DNA of 64,000 bases from Bilifractor porci (GTDB taxonomy: Bacteria > Bacillota > Clostridia > Lachnospirales > Lachnospiraceae). Numbering within the stretch: position 1 is the first letter of the stretch; each line of letters opens with the position of its first letter. Under the pieces are notes generated by a model, which did no database searches, was not told the DNA's origin, and was given only the letters and a program-made list of their open reading frames with translations. A program made the translations under genes and the position numbers. The stretch is taken from contig NZ_VUMV01000003.1 in the NCBI RefSeq assembly GCF_009696005.1, positions 124,001 to 188,000 on the forward strand. The letters run 5' to 3'. Shown one piece after another: positions 35,407 through 45,486 of this stretch.

Positions 35407-37674
35407 TTACTTCAGCTTCCAGATGTCTTTGTTGTACTGCTCAATGGTCCGGTCGGAGCTGAAATACCCGGCCTTTGCGATGTTGACCAGCTCTTTCTTA
35501 TACCAGCTCTCTCTGTCATTGAAATCATCAAACATCTTTTCCTTGGTGGCAATATAATCCTTCAGATCCAGAAGAGTCATAAACCAGTCCTTAGTAACCA
35601 GCTCGTGGTGCAGTCTCTCCAGGCAGACCGGATCGCCCCGGTTCACCATTTCTTCCCCTACAATGAAATCCACCAGCTTATGAATCAGCGGGTCGGTGTC
35701 GTAGTAATCCTCCGGATGGTAGGCGGCCTTCTCGTACAGATCCACTACCTTGTCTGAGGACGCGCCGAAGATATAGATATTGTCGTCGCCAACCATCTGA
35801 TGAATCTCTACATTCGCGCCGTCCTCGGTTCCAAGCGTAACGGCACCGTTAAGCATGAATTTCATGTTGCTGGTTCCGGATGCCTCCTTGGAAGCCAGAG
35901 AGATCTGCTCGGAGATATCCGCTGCCGGGATGATGTGGGAGGCCTTTGTCACGTTATAGTTTTCCACCATCATCACACGAAGATACGGGCTTACCTCCGG
36001 ATCGTTCATGGTCAGATCCTGCAGGCAGAGGATCAGATGAATGATATCCTTCGCGATGATATAGGCCGGAGCCGCCTTGGCGCCGAACAGCATCGTGATC
36101 GGACGGGCGGGAAGGTTTCCCTTTTTAATCTCCAGATATTTATAGATGGCGTACAGACAGTTCATCTGCTGGCGCTTATACTCATGAAGACGTTTTACCT
36201 GTACATCCAGAATGGAGTCCACATCCAAGCTGAGATTCTGCGTCTCATACAGATAGCGGGCCAGTTTTCTCTTATTGTGGTGGCGGATTTCTCCGAGCCT
36301 GTGCAGCACCGCCGGGTCATCCTTATATTTCAGCAGCTTTTCCAGCTCCATGGCGTCCCTGCGGAAGCCTCCGCCGATCAGGCTCTCAATGAAATTCGTA
36401 AGCTCCGGGTTGGAATAAATCAGCCAGCGGCGGAAGGTGATGCCGTTTGTCTTGTTGTTGAACTTCTCCGGATACAGCTCATAGAAGTTATGCAGCTCTG
36501 TATCTTCCAGAATTTTCGTGTGAAGAGCGGCAACGCCGTTGACGGAATGTCCGTAATGGATATCCATATGCGCCATATGCACCCGGTTATCCTTGTCGAT
36601 AATATAGGTGCTCTCCGGATATTTCTTCTCCCTGACACGGGCATCCAGTTCCCGGATAATGGGAATCAGGTGCGGAACCACTTCCGCCAGATAATCAATC
36701 GGCCACTTCTCCAGCGCCTCCGCCAGAATAGTGTGGTTGGTATACGCACAGGTCTTTGTCACCACATCTATCGCCTCGTTCATGGAGAAGCCCCGGTTCT
36801 GCAGCAGACGGATCAGCTCCGGAATGACCATAGACGGATGGGTGTCATTGATCTGGACAGCCACATAATCATACAGACGGTGAAGGTCTCCGCCCCTCTC
36901 TTCCGTTTCCTTCAGGATCAGCTGGGCAGCATTGCTGACTATAAAATACTGCTGATAGATCCGGAGAAGCTGGCCCTGGCGGGTGCTGTCGTCCGGATAG
37001 AGAAACAGCGTCAGATTATGGGGAATATCGTCCATATCAAAGGAGATGCTGTCGTCTGTAACCATGTTGTCATCGACAGAATCCAGGTCGAACAGATGCA
37101 GGCGGTTGCAGTTCCCGGTCTCATAGCCCGGAATATCAATGTCATACATCACCGAGCGGAGAGTAAAGCGGCGGAAGGGAACCTCAAAGGACTCCGGGCG
37201 GCGCTCCAGCCAGCTCTCTGTCCGTATCCACGGATTTTTCACTTCTTTCTGCTTGTTGTTCACAAATTCCTGGCGGAACAGGCCGAAGTGATAATTCAGC
37301 CCGACGCCGTCTCCGCAGAGCTGCAGGGTGGCTATGGAATCCAGGAAGCAGGCGGCCAGCCGGCCAAGCCCGCCATTGCCCAGAGACGGCTCCAGCTCCA
37401 GCTCCTCGATATCGGAGAGCTCCAGCTTGTACTTTTTCAGGATGGTATTGATCTCGTCATACAGGCCCAGGTTGATCAGATTGTTAGACAGCAGCTTGCC
37501 AATCAGAAATTCCGCGGAAATATAGTACAGCTTCTTCTTTCCCTCTATCCTCGGCTCCTGCTCCATCTTCTCCCGTGTGATGCAGAGAAGGACCTCGAAA
37601 ATTTCCTCCTTGGTGCAGTCACTCAGGTTTCTTCCGAATTTTGCCCGCAGCATGTTGTTGATTTTTTCTTCCAT
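35407..37674 (-). CDS. glgP: glycogen/maltodextrin phosphorylase
   Basis: A GT35 PLP-dependent alpha-glucan phosphorylase of 755 residues that releases glucose-1-phosphate from maltodextrin or glycogen. Conserved stretches include [43 protein letters not shown] and the PLP-lysine region [14 protein letters not shown] near residue 640. As last gene of an operon with a maltodextrin-type ABC importer and two 4-alpha-glucanotransferases it most likely acts on imported maltodextrins (MalP role), although glycogen is possible. AGGAG precedes ATG 37674, 13 bp after malQ. Confidence 0.96.
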   Translation of the reverse strand: MEEKINNMLRAKFGRNLSDCTKEEIFEVLLCITREKMEQEPRIEGKKKLYYISAEFLIGKLLSNNLINLGLYDEINTILKKYKLELSDIEELELEPSLGNGGLGRLAACFLDSIATLQLCGDGVGLNYHFGLFRQEFVNNKQKEVKNPWIRTESWLERRPESFEVPFRRFTLRSVMYDIDIPGYETGNCNRLHLFDLDSVDDNMVTDDSISFDMDDIPHNLTLFLYPDDSTRQGQLLRIYQQYFIVSNAAQLILKETEERGGDLHRLYDYVAVQINDTHPSMVIPELIRLLQNRGFSMNEAIDVVTKTCAYTNHTILAEALEKWPIDYLAEVVPHLIPIIRELDARVREKKYPESTYIIDKDNRVHMAHMDIHYGHSVNGVAALHTKILEDTELHNFYELYPEKFNNKTNGITFRRWLIYSNPELTNFIESLIGGGFRRDAMELEKLLKYKDDPAVLHRLGEIRHHNKRKLARYLYETQNLSLDVDSILDVQVKRLHEYKRQQMNCLYAIYKYLEIKKGNLPARPITMLFGAKAAPAYIIAKDIIHLILCLQDLTMNDPEVSPYLRVMMVENYNVTKASHIIPAADISEQISLASKEASGTSNMKFMLNGAVTLGTEDGANVEIHQMVGDDNIYIFGASSDKVVDLYEKAAYHPEDYYDTDPLIHKLVDFIVGEEMVNRGDPVCLERLHHELVTKDWFMTLLDLKDYIATKEKMFDDFNDRESWYKKELVNIAKAGYFSSDRTIEQYNKDIWKLK

Positions 37675-37687
37675 ATGTACACTCCTG

Positions 37688-39226
37688 TTATTTCTGGTTT
37701 TTCTCTGTACCCTGCCCGGCTTCCGAAGCGCCGGCCCGGCCGTAAACTTGTGTCATTTCCAGAATCTCCGCCTTCAGCTCCGGTCCGGCCTGTCCGGGGA
37801 GCATCCTCCATCTCCAGTTTGTCCCGACGGTTGCGGGAAGGTTGATTCTTGCGCTGTTTCCAAGCTCCAGCCAGTCCTGCATGGGAATAACGGCCAGATC
37901 CGCCGGACTTGCCAGAGCAAGCCGGATCATTTCCCGGCAGGCCTCTCTGTCTGTCATCCGCTGTCTTCCTACATACTGACGGAAAAATCTTTTTTCTCCG
38001 GGCTCCGCGTTGTGATACCACCCCACGGTGGTGTCGTTGTCGTGGGTTCCCGTATACACCACGCAGTTTGCCGGATAGTTCCACGGAAGGAAGGAATTGT
38101 CCGGCCCGGATCCAAAGGCAAACTGAAGGACCTTCATGCCCGGATAACCGGTTTCCCGGATCAGCTCTTTTACCCCGTCTGTAATAACTCCCAGATCCTC
38201 CGCGATGACTCCGGCCTGTCCCATGGCTTTTTTCAGAACACGAAACAGATCCATGCCCGGTCCCTTTACCCATCTGCCGTTTCTGGCCGTCTTTTCCCCA
38301 TAAGGAACCGAATAATATGCCTCGAAGCCGCGGAAATGGTCGATCCGGATCATGTCATACAGCTCCCTGCAGTGCGTCATTCTTTTTACCCACCAGGAAT
38401 AGCCGGTTTTTTTATGATACTCCCAGTCATACAGCGGATTGCCCCACAGCTGTCCGTCCGCGGAAAAGACATCCGGGGGAACGCCGGCAACAGCCTGCGG
38501 AACACGGTCCCTGTCAAACTGAAACAGTTCCGGCGCCGCCCAGGCATCCGAGCTGTCCATCGCCACATAGATCGGAATATCGCCGATAATCCGGATTCCC
38601 TGCCTGTTGGCGTAGGCTTTCAGCTCTCTCCACTGCTTGAGAAATTCATATTCCAGAAAAGCGTAAAAGCCTTCCTCCGCGGTTTCCTTTTCCTCCGCCT
38701 CAAGCAGAGCGCCCGGTTCCCGGTTTTTAAAGGCGTCCGGCCATTCCATCCAGCTTTTTCCGCCGAACCGGTCCTTCAGGACCCGGAACAGGCAGTAATC
38801 CTCCAGCCAGTCTCTGTTTTCCTCCCGGAAAACCCGGAACGCCTCTTTGTCCGCCGCACTCCCCTCCGGGGAGCGGAACCGGTTCCAGGCTTTCCGCAGG
38901 ACCGCAAAGCGGGTCCGGTAAAGTTTTCCGTAATCAACGGAATCCGCCTGTTCCCCGCAGTCCGCCTCCCTGCACTCCTCTTCCGTCAGAAGGTTTTCCT
39001 TCTGCAGCTGTTCCAGGGAGATGAAATACGGATTTCCCGCAAAGGTTGAAAATGCCTGGTAGGGGGAATCCCCGAACCCGGTCGGTCCCAGAGGAAGAAC
39101 CTGCCAGTAAGTTTGGCCAGCTTCCCTCAGAAAATCGACAAATTGATATGCTTCATCAGAAAAGCCTCCGATCCCGTACTTCGATGGAAGTGCTGACACC
39201 GGAAGCAATATTCCGCCTGCTCTCAT
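37688..39226 (-). CDS. malQ: 4-alpha-glucanotransferase (amylomaltase), copy 1
   Basis: A GH77 enzyme of 512 residues that disproportionates maltooligosaccharides. The nucleophile Asp lies in [10 protein letters not shown], the acid/base Glu in VIAEDLG, and the third acid in [22 protein letters not shown] and NPLYDWE are also typical. It overlaps the LacI-type stop by ATGA and carries GAGGAT as ribosome site. A second, clearly related MalQ lies just beyond the regulator (40291-41784). The C terminus has a short Gly/Glu/Lys tail not present in the other copy. Confidence 0.96.
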   Translation of the reverse strand: MRAGGILLPVSALPSKYGIGGFSDEAYQFVDFLREAGQTYWQVLPLGPTGFGDSPYQAFSTFAGNPYFISLEQLQKENLLTEEECREADCGEQADSVDYGKLYRTRFAVLRKAWNRFRSPEGSAADKEAFRVFREENRDWLEDYCLFRVLKDRFGGKSWMEWPDAFKNREPGALLEAEEKETAEEGFYAFLEYEFLKQWRELKAYANRQGIRIIGDIPIYVAMDSSDAWAAPELFQFDRDRVPQAVAGVPPDVFSADGQLWGNPLYDWEYHKKTGYSWWVKRMTHCRELYDMIRIDHFRGFEAYYSVPYGEKTARNGRWVKGPGMDLFRVLKKAMGQAGVIAEDLGVITDGVKELIRETGYPGMKVLQFAFGSGPDNSFLPWNYPANCVVYTGTHDNDTTVGWYHNAEPGEKRFFRQYVGRQRMTDREACREMIRLALASPADLAVIPMQDWLELGNSARINLPATVGTNWRWRMLPGQAGPELKAEILEMTQVYGRAGASEAGQGTEKNQK

Positions 39227-40284
39227 TCTTTATCCTCAATGGTGCGGACAGAGTCTCTCTCGTGGAGCTCCGCCTCGTACATAACATGTTTCTTCCTGGT
39301 ATCTCCGTTTATCTGATCCATCAGAAGATCAATGGAAGACTGCGCCATCTTTCTGGCCGGCTGGATCATGGTGGTAAGCGCGGGGTACATATAGCGGACC
39401 GCCTCGATTCCGTCGAATCCGATGACCGAATAATCCTCCGGTATTTTTTTCCCGGTATCGTAAATGGCTTTGTAGACTCCCATGGCCATCCGGTCGGAGA
39501 TAACAAAAAACGCCGTGAACCTTCTGCCTGATTTCAGCAGCTCCATCGCTGCCGCGTAGCCGTTGGCCTCGGAATACTCCGGCAGATCCTCCTTCTGATA
39601 GCCCACCAATTCCGGATCAAAGGGAATGCCGTAATCCTGCAGCGCCCGCCTGTATCCTGCAAGGCGCCGGCTTCCCACGGTGTAATCCCCCTTCCGTCCG
39701 GCGATAATCGCGATCCGGCGGTGGCCCTTCCGGCAGAAATAGCTGACCGCCTTGTAGGCCTCTGCCTCATCGTCAATCGAGACCATGGAGATCCGCGGCT
39801 CCGCCTTATCCAGAACCGGGCTGGCCACGGCGACCGAACAAAGGACGGCCGGCACCTGGATATTCTCCAGCACGACCTCCGGATAGTCCAGAATTCCTCC
39901 GAGAAAAATGATTCCCTTCAGCCTTTTCTCTTTTGTAATTTCCTCCGCGGCATAGGCCTCATCCGCGTCCTCATCAATGGTATGCAGCAGATACTGATAG
40001 CCTTCCTTTTCCAGCCCTGCCTGAAAATAAGGAAACATACTCTGAAAGAAAGGGTTATTGATACCCTTGACCAGCAGGACGATGGTATTGGACTCCGCCA
40101 TTTTCAGATTCCGCGCACTGTTGTTGGGAATATAATTAAATTCCTTTACCACCTGCAGCACCCGCTCCCTTGTCCGGGCGTTGATCCCGGGGTCATTGTT
40201 AATGGCCCGCGACACTGTGCTGATGCTGACATCACAGATTCTTGCTATATCTTTAATGGTCAGTCCCGCCATTGCCTCCTGCAT
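39223..40284 (-). CDS. LacI/GalR family regulator inside the maltodextrin operon
   Basis: A 353-residue regulator with an N-terminal helix-turn-helix (LTIKDIARICDVSISTVSRAIN) and a periplasmic-binding-like effector domain with VIGFDGIEAVRYMYPALTTM near the end. It lies between two malQ genes in an operon for alpha-glucan uptake, so a MalR/CcpA-like role controlling this operon is likely. Good candidate sites are the three palindromes at 45311-45406. The start is either 40284 or ATG 40272 (MAGLTIKDIA); ribosome-site spacing is equally poor for both. It starts 7 bp after the upstream malQ stop. Confidence 0.88.
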   Translation of the reverse strand: MQEAMAGLTIKDIARICDVSISTVSRAINNDPGINARTRERVLQVVKEFNYIPNNSARNLKMAESNTIVLLVKGINNPFFQSMFPYFQAGLEKEGYQYLLHTIDEDADEAYAAEEITKEKRLKGIIFLGGILDYPEVVLENIQVPAVLCSVAVASPVLDKAEPRISMVSIDDEAEAYKAVSYFCRKGHRRIAIIAGRKGDYTVGSRRLAGYRRALQDYGIPFDPELVGYQKEDLPEYSEANGYAAAMELLKSGRRFTAFFVISDRMAMGVYKAIYDTGKKIPEDYSVIGFDGIEAVRYMYPALTTMIQPARKMAQSSIDLLMDQINGDTRKKHVMYEAELHERDSVRTIEDKE

Positions 40285-40290
40285 CTCCTC

Positions 40291-41784
40291 TCAGGATTTT
40301 CTTCCGTAAATATTTGTCATTCTCCGTATTTTATCCGCAAGTTCATCCGTTATCTGCTCGCCGCTCACCCTCCATGTCCAGTTTTTCCCGGTCGTACTGG
40401 GATGATTGATCCTGGCCGTATTGTCCAGATGCAGCCAGTCCTGCAGCGGAATCATGCAGAGATCCGCCACGGAGCCCTCCACGACACGGATGATCTGGTC
40501 GACCAGCTCTTCCTTGCTGTCTCCGAAGTAGCCGACATAGTCCATCAGCTCCTGCATCTCGGTGGGCATGATGTTATCCATCCATCCGGCCAGTGTCTCG
40601 TTGTCGTGCGTTCCCGTATATACCACGCAGTTGCTGATATAGTTGAACGGCAGATAAGTCCATCTTCCGCTGGAATCTCTGGAATCAAAACCGAACTCAA
40701 AAACTCGCATATTCGGATAGCCGGTGTCCTTTACCAGCTTCCGCACGGAATCTGTAATATACCCCAGATCCTCCGCGATAATGCTGACGTGCCCGATTTC
40801 CTTCCGCAGCGTCTGAAACAGCTCCAATCCGGGTCCCTTCTTCCAGACACCCCCGGCAGCCGTCTTTTCTCCGGCTTTTACCGAATAATATTCGTCAAAG
40901 CCACGGAAATGATCAATGCGGACGACATCGTAAAACTCTACGCACCGGCGCATCCGCATCACCCACCAGCTGTAGCCGGTTCTGCGGTGTTCTTCCCAGT
41001 CGTAAAGGGGGTTGCCCCACAGCTGTCCGTCCGCGGAAAAGCCGTCCGGAGGAACTCCCGCCACCGCAGAGGGCAGATTTTTTTCATCCGTCTGGAACAG
41101 TGACGGATTTGCCCAGAAATCCGCGCTGTCCGGCGCCACATAGATAGGGATGTCCCCGATTATCTGTATGCCGTGTGCATTGGCATAATTCTTCAGAGCT
41201 TCCCATTCCCGCATGAATTCATACTGCAGGAACTCGTAAAAGAGGATCTCCTCTTTCCGTGTTTTTTTCTCCCTCTCCAGCGCTTCCGGATTCCGGAAGC
41301 GGATATCATCTTCCCACTCGCAGAACGCCTTTCCGCCGTGGGCATCCTTTTCCGCCATAAACAGGGCGTAATCCTCCAGCCAGCAGGAGGTTTTCTGTAA
41401 AAAGCCGGAGAAATCCGGATCTTCTGCGGTTTTCCACCGAACGAATGCTTTTTTCAGAACTGCCAGGCGGTGTTCATAAATCCATCCGTAATCAACCCGA
41501 CTGTCCTTTCCTTCTGTGTCCAGCTCCCGCAGCTCTTCTTCCTCCAGCAGTCCTTTTTTCCGAAGCGCCTCCGGATCGATAAAATACGGATTTCCGGCAA
41601 ATACCGAGAACGACTGGTACGGCGAATCGCCGTAGCCGGTAGGTCCCAGTGGAAGAATCTGCCAGTACTTCTGTCCGGCCTTTACCAGAAAATCCACAAA
41701 CCGGTAGGCTTCTTCTGAAAAGCAACCGATCCCATAGTTCCCCGGAAGGCTGAAAACAGGCATTAGTATTCCGCTTGCTCGCAT
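40291..41784 (-). CDS. malQ: 4-alpha-glucanotransferase (amylomaltase), copy 2
   Basis: A second GH77 enzyme, 497 residues, with the same catalytic landmarks: [27 protein letters not shown] and YTGTHDNET. It is obviously paralogous to the enzyme at 37688-39226, sharing the starts MRASGIL and [21 protein letters not shown] and the [14 protein letters not shown] motif. ATG 41784 follows AAAGGA; an in-frame ATG at 41871 adds an unconserved leader. Both copies keep all three catalytic acids, so neither looks degenerate; they may differ in chain-length preference. Confidence 0.95.
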   Translation of the reverse strand: MRASGILMPVFSLPGNYGIGCFSEEAYRFVDFLVKAGQKYWQILPLGPTGYGDSPYQSFSVFAGNPYFIDPEALRKKGLLEEEELRELDTEGKDSRVDYGWIYEHRLAVLKKAFVRWKTAEDPDFSGFLQKTSCWLEDYALFMAEKDAHGGKAFCEWEDDIRFRNPEALEREKKTRKEEILFYEFLQYEFMREWEALKNYANAHGIQIIGDIPIYVAPDSADFWANPSLFQTDEKNLPSAVAGVPPDGFSADGQLWGNPLYDWEEHRRTGYSWWVMRMRRCVEFYDVVRIDHFRGFDEYYSVKAGEKTAAGGVWKKGPGLELFQTLRKEIGHVSIIAEDLGYITDSVRKLVKDTGYPNMRVFEFGFDSRDSSGRWTYLPFNYISNCVVYTGTHDNETLAGWMDNIMPTEMQELMDYVGYFGDSKEELVDQIIRVVEGSVADLCMIPLQDWLHLDNTARINHPSTTGKNWTWRVSGEQITDELADKIRRMTNIYGRKS

Positions 41785-41827
41785 CTTTTCCTTTCTCTCC
41801 CTCTCTTCGTGCTGCCCTGCCGTCCTA

Positions 41828-41849
41828 CAGACGGCGCTGTTCCCGTCTG
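41828..41849 (-). other. intercistronic hairpin between malG-like and malQ
   Basis: CAGACGG and CCGTCTG arms around an 8-base loop. No T-run follows, so it is more likely to protect or partially attenuate the message than to end it. Confidence 0.5.
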
Positions 41850-41879
41850 CAGGCTTGGCTGTCCCGGGCAAAAAATCTC

Positions 41880-42794
41880 TCAGCCTTTGACCGCTCCGGC
41901 CACAACTCCCTCGATGATGTATCTCTGCACGAAAATGTAGAAGATAACAATAGGAAGAATAGCAAGTACCAGAACCGCCATCATGGCGCCCCAGTCGATC
42001 TGTCCGTGGGACTGCTTCAGGAACTGTACGGCGATCTGAATCGTCTTATATTTGTTTACGTTCAGAACCAGGCTGGGCAGGAGGTAGTCGTTCCAGATCC
42101 ACATGGCGTCCAGAATGGCAACGGTGATGATCGTCGGCTTCATAATCGGAAGAACTACCTTGAAGTAGGTCTGAACCGGTGAGCATCCGTCGATCATGGC
42201 CGCCTCTTCAATTTCCAGCGGAATCTGTTTGACAAAGCCGGTAAACATAAACACTGCAAGTCCTGCGCCGAATCCCAGGTACACAATACAGATCCCTGCC
42301 GGGTTTGACAGATGAAGAATGTTGGCGAACTTGGAAAGTGTGAACATGACCATCTGGAAAGGCACGATCATAGAGAACAGGCAGAGCAGGTAAATCGCTT
42401 TTGTTGCCACGTTCTTTACACGGACAATGTACCATGCGCACATGGAGCAGCAGATAACGATCAGCGCAACGGAAACCACGGTGATAAACAGCGAGTAGCC
42501 GAAGCAGCGGAAGAAATCCGTCTTTTTGATCGCGTTTGCATAGTTTGTCATACCGACAAAGGTCTTCTTAATCCCCTCCGCCCAGCGGTCAAAGCCCCTG
42601 GACAGACTTACATTACTGATTCCAAAGGGATTTTTGAAAATATAAGCCTTTCTCTTAAAGGAGTTCAGCACAACAATCAGAATCGGAGAAATCCACAGGA
42701 ACGCGAGGATGGCGAAAAACACCGTCATAGCTGTCCCGTGCTTTGTCTGCCTTGCGGCGGATACCATTTCTTTTTTTCCTGAACCGGCAGCCAT
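41880..42794 (-). CDS. maltodextrin-type ABC transporter permease (MalG-like)
   Basis: A 304-residue inner-membrane permease of the CUT1 sugar family with about six transmembrane helices. The EAA loop that contacts the ATPase reads EIEEAAMIDGCSPVQTYFKV (about 195-214). The short cytoplasmic C terminus is typical of MalG/MsmG. The start overlaps the stop of the first permease by one base (TAATG). No ATPase gene is in the operon, so a shared MsmK-type ATPase encoded elsewhere presumably energises it. Confidence 0.92.
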   Translation of the reverse strand: MAAGSGKKEMVSAARQTKHGTAMTVFFAILAFLWISPILIVVLNSFKRKAYIFKNPFGISNVSLSRGFDRWAEGIKKTFVGMTNYANAIKKTDFFRCFGYSLFITVVSVALIVICCSMCAWYIVRVKNVATKAIYLLCLFSMIVPFQMVMFTLSKFANILHLSNPAGICIVYLGFGAGLAVFMFTGFVKQIPLEIEEAAMIDGCSPVQTYFKVVLPIMKPTIITVAILDAMWIWNDYLLPSLVLNVNKYKTIQIAVQFLKQSHGQIDWGAMMAVLVLAILPIVIFYIFVQRYIIEGVVAGAVKG

Positions 42795-43651
42795 TATGCC
42801 TCTACCTCCTTTCTCGTTGTGAGCTTATTCTGAACCAGAGCGATCACGGCAACCAGGATAAAGAAGATGACAGCCTTTGCCTGCCCTACGCCCTGCCATC
42901 CGGTTGTCCCGTACATGGTATCGTAGATATTCAGGGCAAGCAGCTGGGAGAGCTTTCCGGGATTGCCTCCGGTCAGCGCCAGGTTCTGGTCGAACAGCTT
43001 GAATCCGTTTGTCAGTGTAAGGAACGAACAGATGGTTATGGTCGGGCGGAGCATCGGAAGGATGACATACCGCAGAAGCTCTCTTCCGTTGGCGCCGTCA
43101 ATTTTTGCCGCCTCGATCAGGTCCGGGGAAATGTTCTGGATTCCGGCTACATAGATGATCATCATATATCCGATCTGCTGCCAGCAGACCACGATGACCA
43201 GACCCCAGAAGGCCGTCCACTGTGTGGAAACAACCGTCATAGAATGCTTGGCGAGAATGGCGTTGAAAATCATCAGCCAGATGTAGGAAAGAACGATTCC
43301 GCCGATCAGATTAGGCAGGAAGAAAGAAGTACGGAACAGATTGGTTCCTTTAATTCCTTTTGTCAGAGCCATGGCGATCGCAAAGGCCACGACATTGATA
43401 ATAATGACAGTCACCAGTGTAAAAAGACTGGTGTACCACAGTGAGTGCAGGAAGGTTGTGTCCAGCTTTCCGTTCACAAAAAAGATCTTTGTGTAGTTCT
43501 GCAGCCCTACCCACTTCCAGTCCACAACCGTTGTGAACTTGCAGAAGGAAAGGAAGATACCATAGACAAAGGGAACAATGAAGCCGATGCAGAACGCCGC
43601 CATGGTCGGGAGAACAAATACCGGCCAGTATTTTTTGGTTGCCTTATTCAT
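42794..43651 (-). CDS. maltodextrin-type ABC transporter permease (MalF-like)
   Basis: A 285-residue CUT1 permease partner, with six predicted helices and the EAA loop IEAAKIDGANGRELLRYVIL (about 195-214). It lacks the large extra periplasmic domain of enterobacterial MalF, as usual in Firmicutes. It follows the binding-protein gene after a 114-bp gap that contains a strong hairpin (43676-43716). The ribosome site GGGGG is 11 bases from ATG 43651. Confidence 0.92.
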   Translation of the reverse strand: MNKATKKYWPVFVLPTMAAFCIGFIVPFVYGIFLSFCKFTTVVDWKWVGLQNYTKIFFVNGKLDTTFLHSLWYTSLFTLVTVIIINVVAFAIAMALTKGIKGTNLFRTSFFLPNLIGGIVLSYIWLMIFNAILAKHSMTVVSTQWTAFWGLVIVVCWQQIGYMMIIYVAGIQNISPDLIEAAKIDGANGRELLRYVILPMLRPTITICSFLTLTNGFKLFDQNLALTGGNPGKLSQLLALNIYDTMYGTTGWQGVGQAKAVIFFILVAVIALVQNKLTTRKEVEA

Positions 43652-43675
43652 ATAATTCCGAACCCCCTTCTGTCA

Positions 43676-43716
43676 GGAACAGGGCAGCCGCATAGCAGCT
43701 GCGACCGCCCTGTTCC
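43676..43716 (-). other. stem-loop between binding-protein and permease genes
   Basis: Ten-base arms GGAACAGGGC (43676-43685) and GCCCTGTTCC (43707-43716) with inner GC pairing. No T-run follows. This resembles stabilising stems after malE-type genes that let the binding protein be made in excess over the permeases. Confidence 0.7.
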
Positions 43717-43765
43717 GGCATAAGTATATGTATTTCTTTACTTGCTTATTTCTGGCTTTCCGCAG

Positions 43766-45262
43766 TTATGAATTTGCGGCTTCTTCCTGCAGCTTCCACT
43801 GGTTTGCCCATCCGTCTACGAATGCGGAAACAACTGCATCCCAGTCGCCGGAACCGTCGGTATAAGCGGTAAGGGCGGAAACCACATCTGCTCTCCAGTC
43901 ATCTACGTTCGGTGTCGCGTTGAATGCCCATGCAACAGATGTCTTGCCTGCAGCGGTAAGATCAGATGCCTGCTTGCCGAACTCGTTTGTCGGAGCGTAA
44001 TCTCCTGTGAAGGTATCGAACGGGCAGGAAAGACCCATAGTGTTGGTCAGGGCGTCGCGTCCTTCGTCAGAGGTAATAACCCAGTTCAGGAATTCCAGAG
44101 ACGCGTCAATGTCATCCTGGGAAGCCTTGCTGTTTACTGCCCAGTGGTTCTCTGTACCTACGCAGAGGCCTTCATTTGCATCGTCTACGCCAAAGTAAAT
44201 CGGGATCATCTGAAGATCATCATCTGCAGTCAGATAACCGTTATCTCCATCGGCATCCTTCAGCGCGGAATACTCCCAGTCGCCGTTCTGATAGAACACG
44301 GCTTCTTCCATGCCGAATTCCTGCTCTGCGTTGTAGGTACCGCCTGCCAGAGTCTTAGGATCCGCGCCGGAATCCGATACATACATATCCCATACTTTCT
44401 TGAAATTATCCAGGTAGGTTCCCTTGATCTCAGCTTCTCCGGCTGTCGGATCCTCCAGGCCGTCATCCTTGAACTCGTAGTACAGCGGCATATTTGCCAG
44501 ATGTCCGGAGAATCTCCAGGAAGAGGAGTCGTCCAGTCCTGCGGATGTGAACGCGCCTGTCAGGTCGTAGCCGAACTGGTCGTTGATGTCATCCTTGCGT
44601 GCCTGTATGTCATCTGCCACTGCCTTTAAGGTGTCGAAGCTGTCGATGTCGTCAATGGAGGAGATCACCGCGTTGTCCATGGTGCAGTAGTCATCCAGGA
44701 TGGTCTTGTTTACGATAATGCCGTATGCCTCATAGCAGTTTGCGATTCCGGCAACCTTTCCGTCGTATTTTACATCCAGGGAATGATCGGATACATGGCT
44801 GTAAAGATCGGAATCCTTCAGATCGTAGGTGTAGTCATTCCAGGTCTGGGCGTCTGTGGAAGAGCCGATGTTGAAGATGGTCGGAGCCTCGCTCTTTGCC
44901 ATCTCGGACTGCAGTGTGGTTGCGTACTGTCCGTCTGCAGCGGTAAGGACGTTGACCTCTACGCCGGTCTGATCGGTGTAGGTCTTTGCCAGATCCTGCC
45001 ATGCCTGGTCTGTCTCCGGTTTGAAGTTCAGCATGTAAACCTTTCCGTTTCCGGAAGATGTCTTTGCCGTGCTGTCAGATGCCGTATCTGCAGCCGCTGA
45101 AGTGCTTCCCACTTCCTCCGAAGCGGCGCTGCTAGACGCTGCCGCGCTTTCGGATGCCGCGCTGCTTGCGGAAGACGCCGCGGATGAAGAGCCGCCGCAG
45201 GCTGCCAGCATGGAAGCTGCCATGGTTGTCCCAAGCACGATGCTGAGAACTTTCTTTTTCAT
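43766..45262 (-). CDS. sugar (maltodextrin-type) ABC transporter substrate-binding lipoprotein
   Basis: A 498-residue CUT1 binding protein. The signal peptide ends in a lipobox, MLAAC, with Cys22 the predicted lipidated residue; a Ser/Ala-rich flexible linker covers about 24-70. The mature domain starts near GKVYMLNFKPETDQAW and has the usual two-lobe features (TWNDYTYDL, AVNSKASQDDIDASLEFLNWVIT). ATG 45262 follows GGAGG. It is first in the operon with two permeases, two malQ genes and glgP, so alpha-1,4-glucans are the likely ligand. The ligand is inferred from context. Confidence 0.92.
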   Translation of the reverse strand: MKKKVLSIVLGTTMAASMLAACGGSSSAASSASSAASESAAASSSAASEEVGSTSAAADTASDSTAKTSSGNGKVYMLNFKPETDQAWQDLAKTYTDQTGVEVNVLTAADGQYATTLQSEMAKSEAPTIFNIGSSTDAQTWNDYTYDLKDSDLYSHVSDHSLDVKYDGKVAGIANCYEAYGIIVNKTILDDYCTMDNAVISSIDDIDSFDTLKAVADDIQARKDDINDQFGYDLTGAFTSAGLDDSSSWRFSGHLANMPLYYEFKDDGLEDPTAGEAEIKGTYLDNFKKVWDMYVSDSGADPKTLAGGTYNAEQEFGMEEAVFYQNGDWEYSALKDADGDNGYLTADDDLQMIPIYFGVDDANEGLCVGTENHWAVNSKASQDDIDASLEFLNWVITSDEGRDALTNTMGLSCPFDTFTGDYAPTNEFGKQASDLTAAGKTSVAWAFNATPNVDDWRADVVSALTAYTDGSGDWDAVVSAFVDGWANQWKLQEEAANS

Positions 45263-45310
45263 GTTCTTGTTCCTCCTTTTATATCCTTTACCTCTTGGTA
45301 AGCAGGTTCT

Positions 45311-45324
45311 TGAAACCGTTTTCA
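45311..45324. promoter_or_regulatory. cre/LacI-type operator O3 in the leader
   Basis: TGAAACCGTTTTCA, a full match to the catabolite-response element consensus TGWAANCGNTNWCA. It lies in the leader about 50 bp downstream of the predicted transcription start. Confidence 0.7.
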
Positions 45325-45356
45325 TCCAACCTGATAAACGCTACTGTTTATTGGAT

Positions 45357-45370
45357 TGGAAACGTTTTCT
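45357..45370. promoter_or_regulatory. LacI-type operator O2 at the transcription start
   Basis: TGGAAACGTTTTCT with a GAAACGTTTTC core, immediately downstream of the -10 box of the maltodextrin promoter, positioned to block RNA polymerase. Confidence 0.7.
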
Positions 45371-45378
45371 ATGCTTGG

Positions 45379-45407
45379 AGAATAGCACAGGTTGGAAACG
45401 TTTTCAA
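45379..45407 (-). promoter_or_regulatory. promoter of the maltodextrin operon
   Basis: TTGAAA (-35, 45402-45407), 17 bp, TATTCT (-10, 45379-45384) on the minus strand. The -35 box and spacer are covered by operator O1. Confidence 0.8.
45393..45406. promoter_or_regulatory. LacI-type operator O1 over the -35 box
   Basis: TGGAAACGTTTTCA, nearly identical to O2, with 36 bp between equivalent bases (over three helical turns). It covers most of the -35 region. Confidence 0.75.
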
Positions 45408-45446
45408 TACTTTTTCCCGACGGAGTTCAACTTTGTAAGTTATGGT

Positions 45447-45486
45447 CAAAAAAAAGCAGCAGGTTTTGTCTATTATTCCTGCTGCT
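45447..45486 (-). terminator. terminator of the lacI-galM operon
   Basis: AGCAGCAGG (45455-45463) and CCTGCTGCT (45478-45486) arms; on the minus strand the stem is followed by eight T. It ends galM transcription 40 bp before the maltodextrin promoter. Confidence 0.9.
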
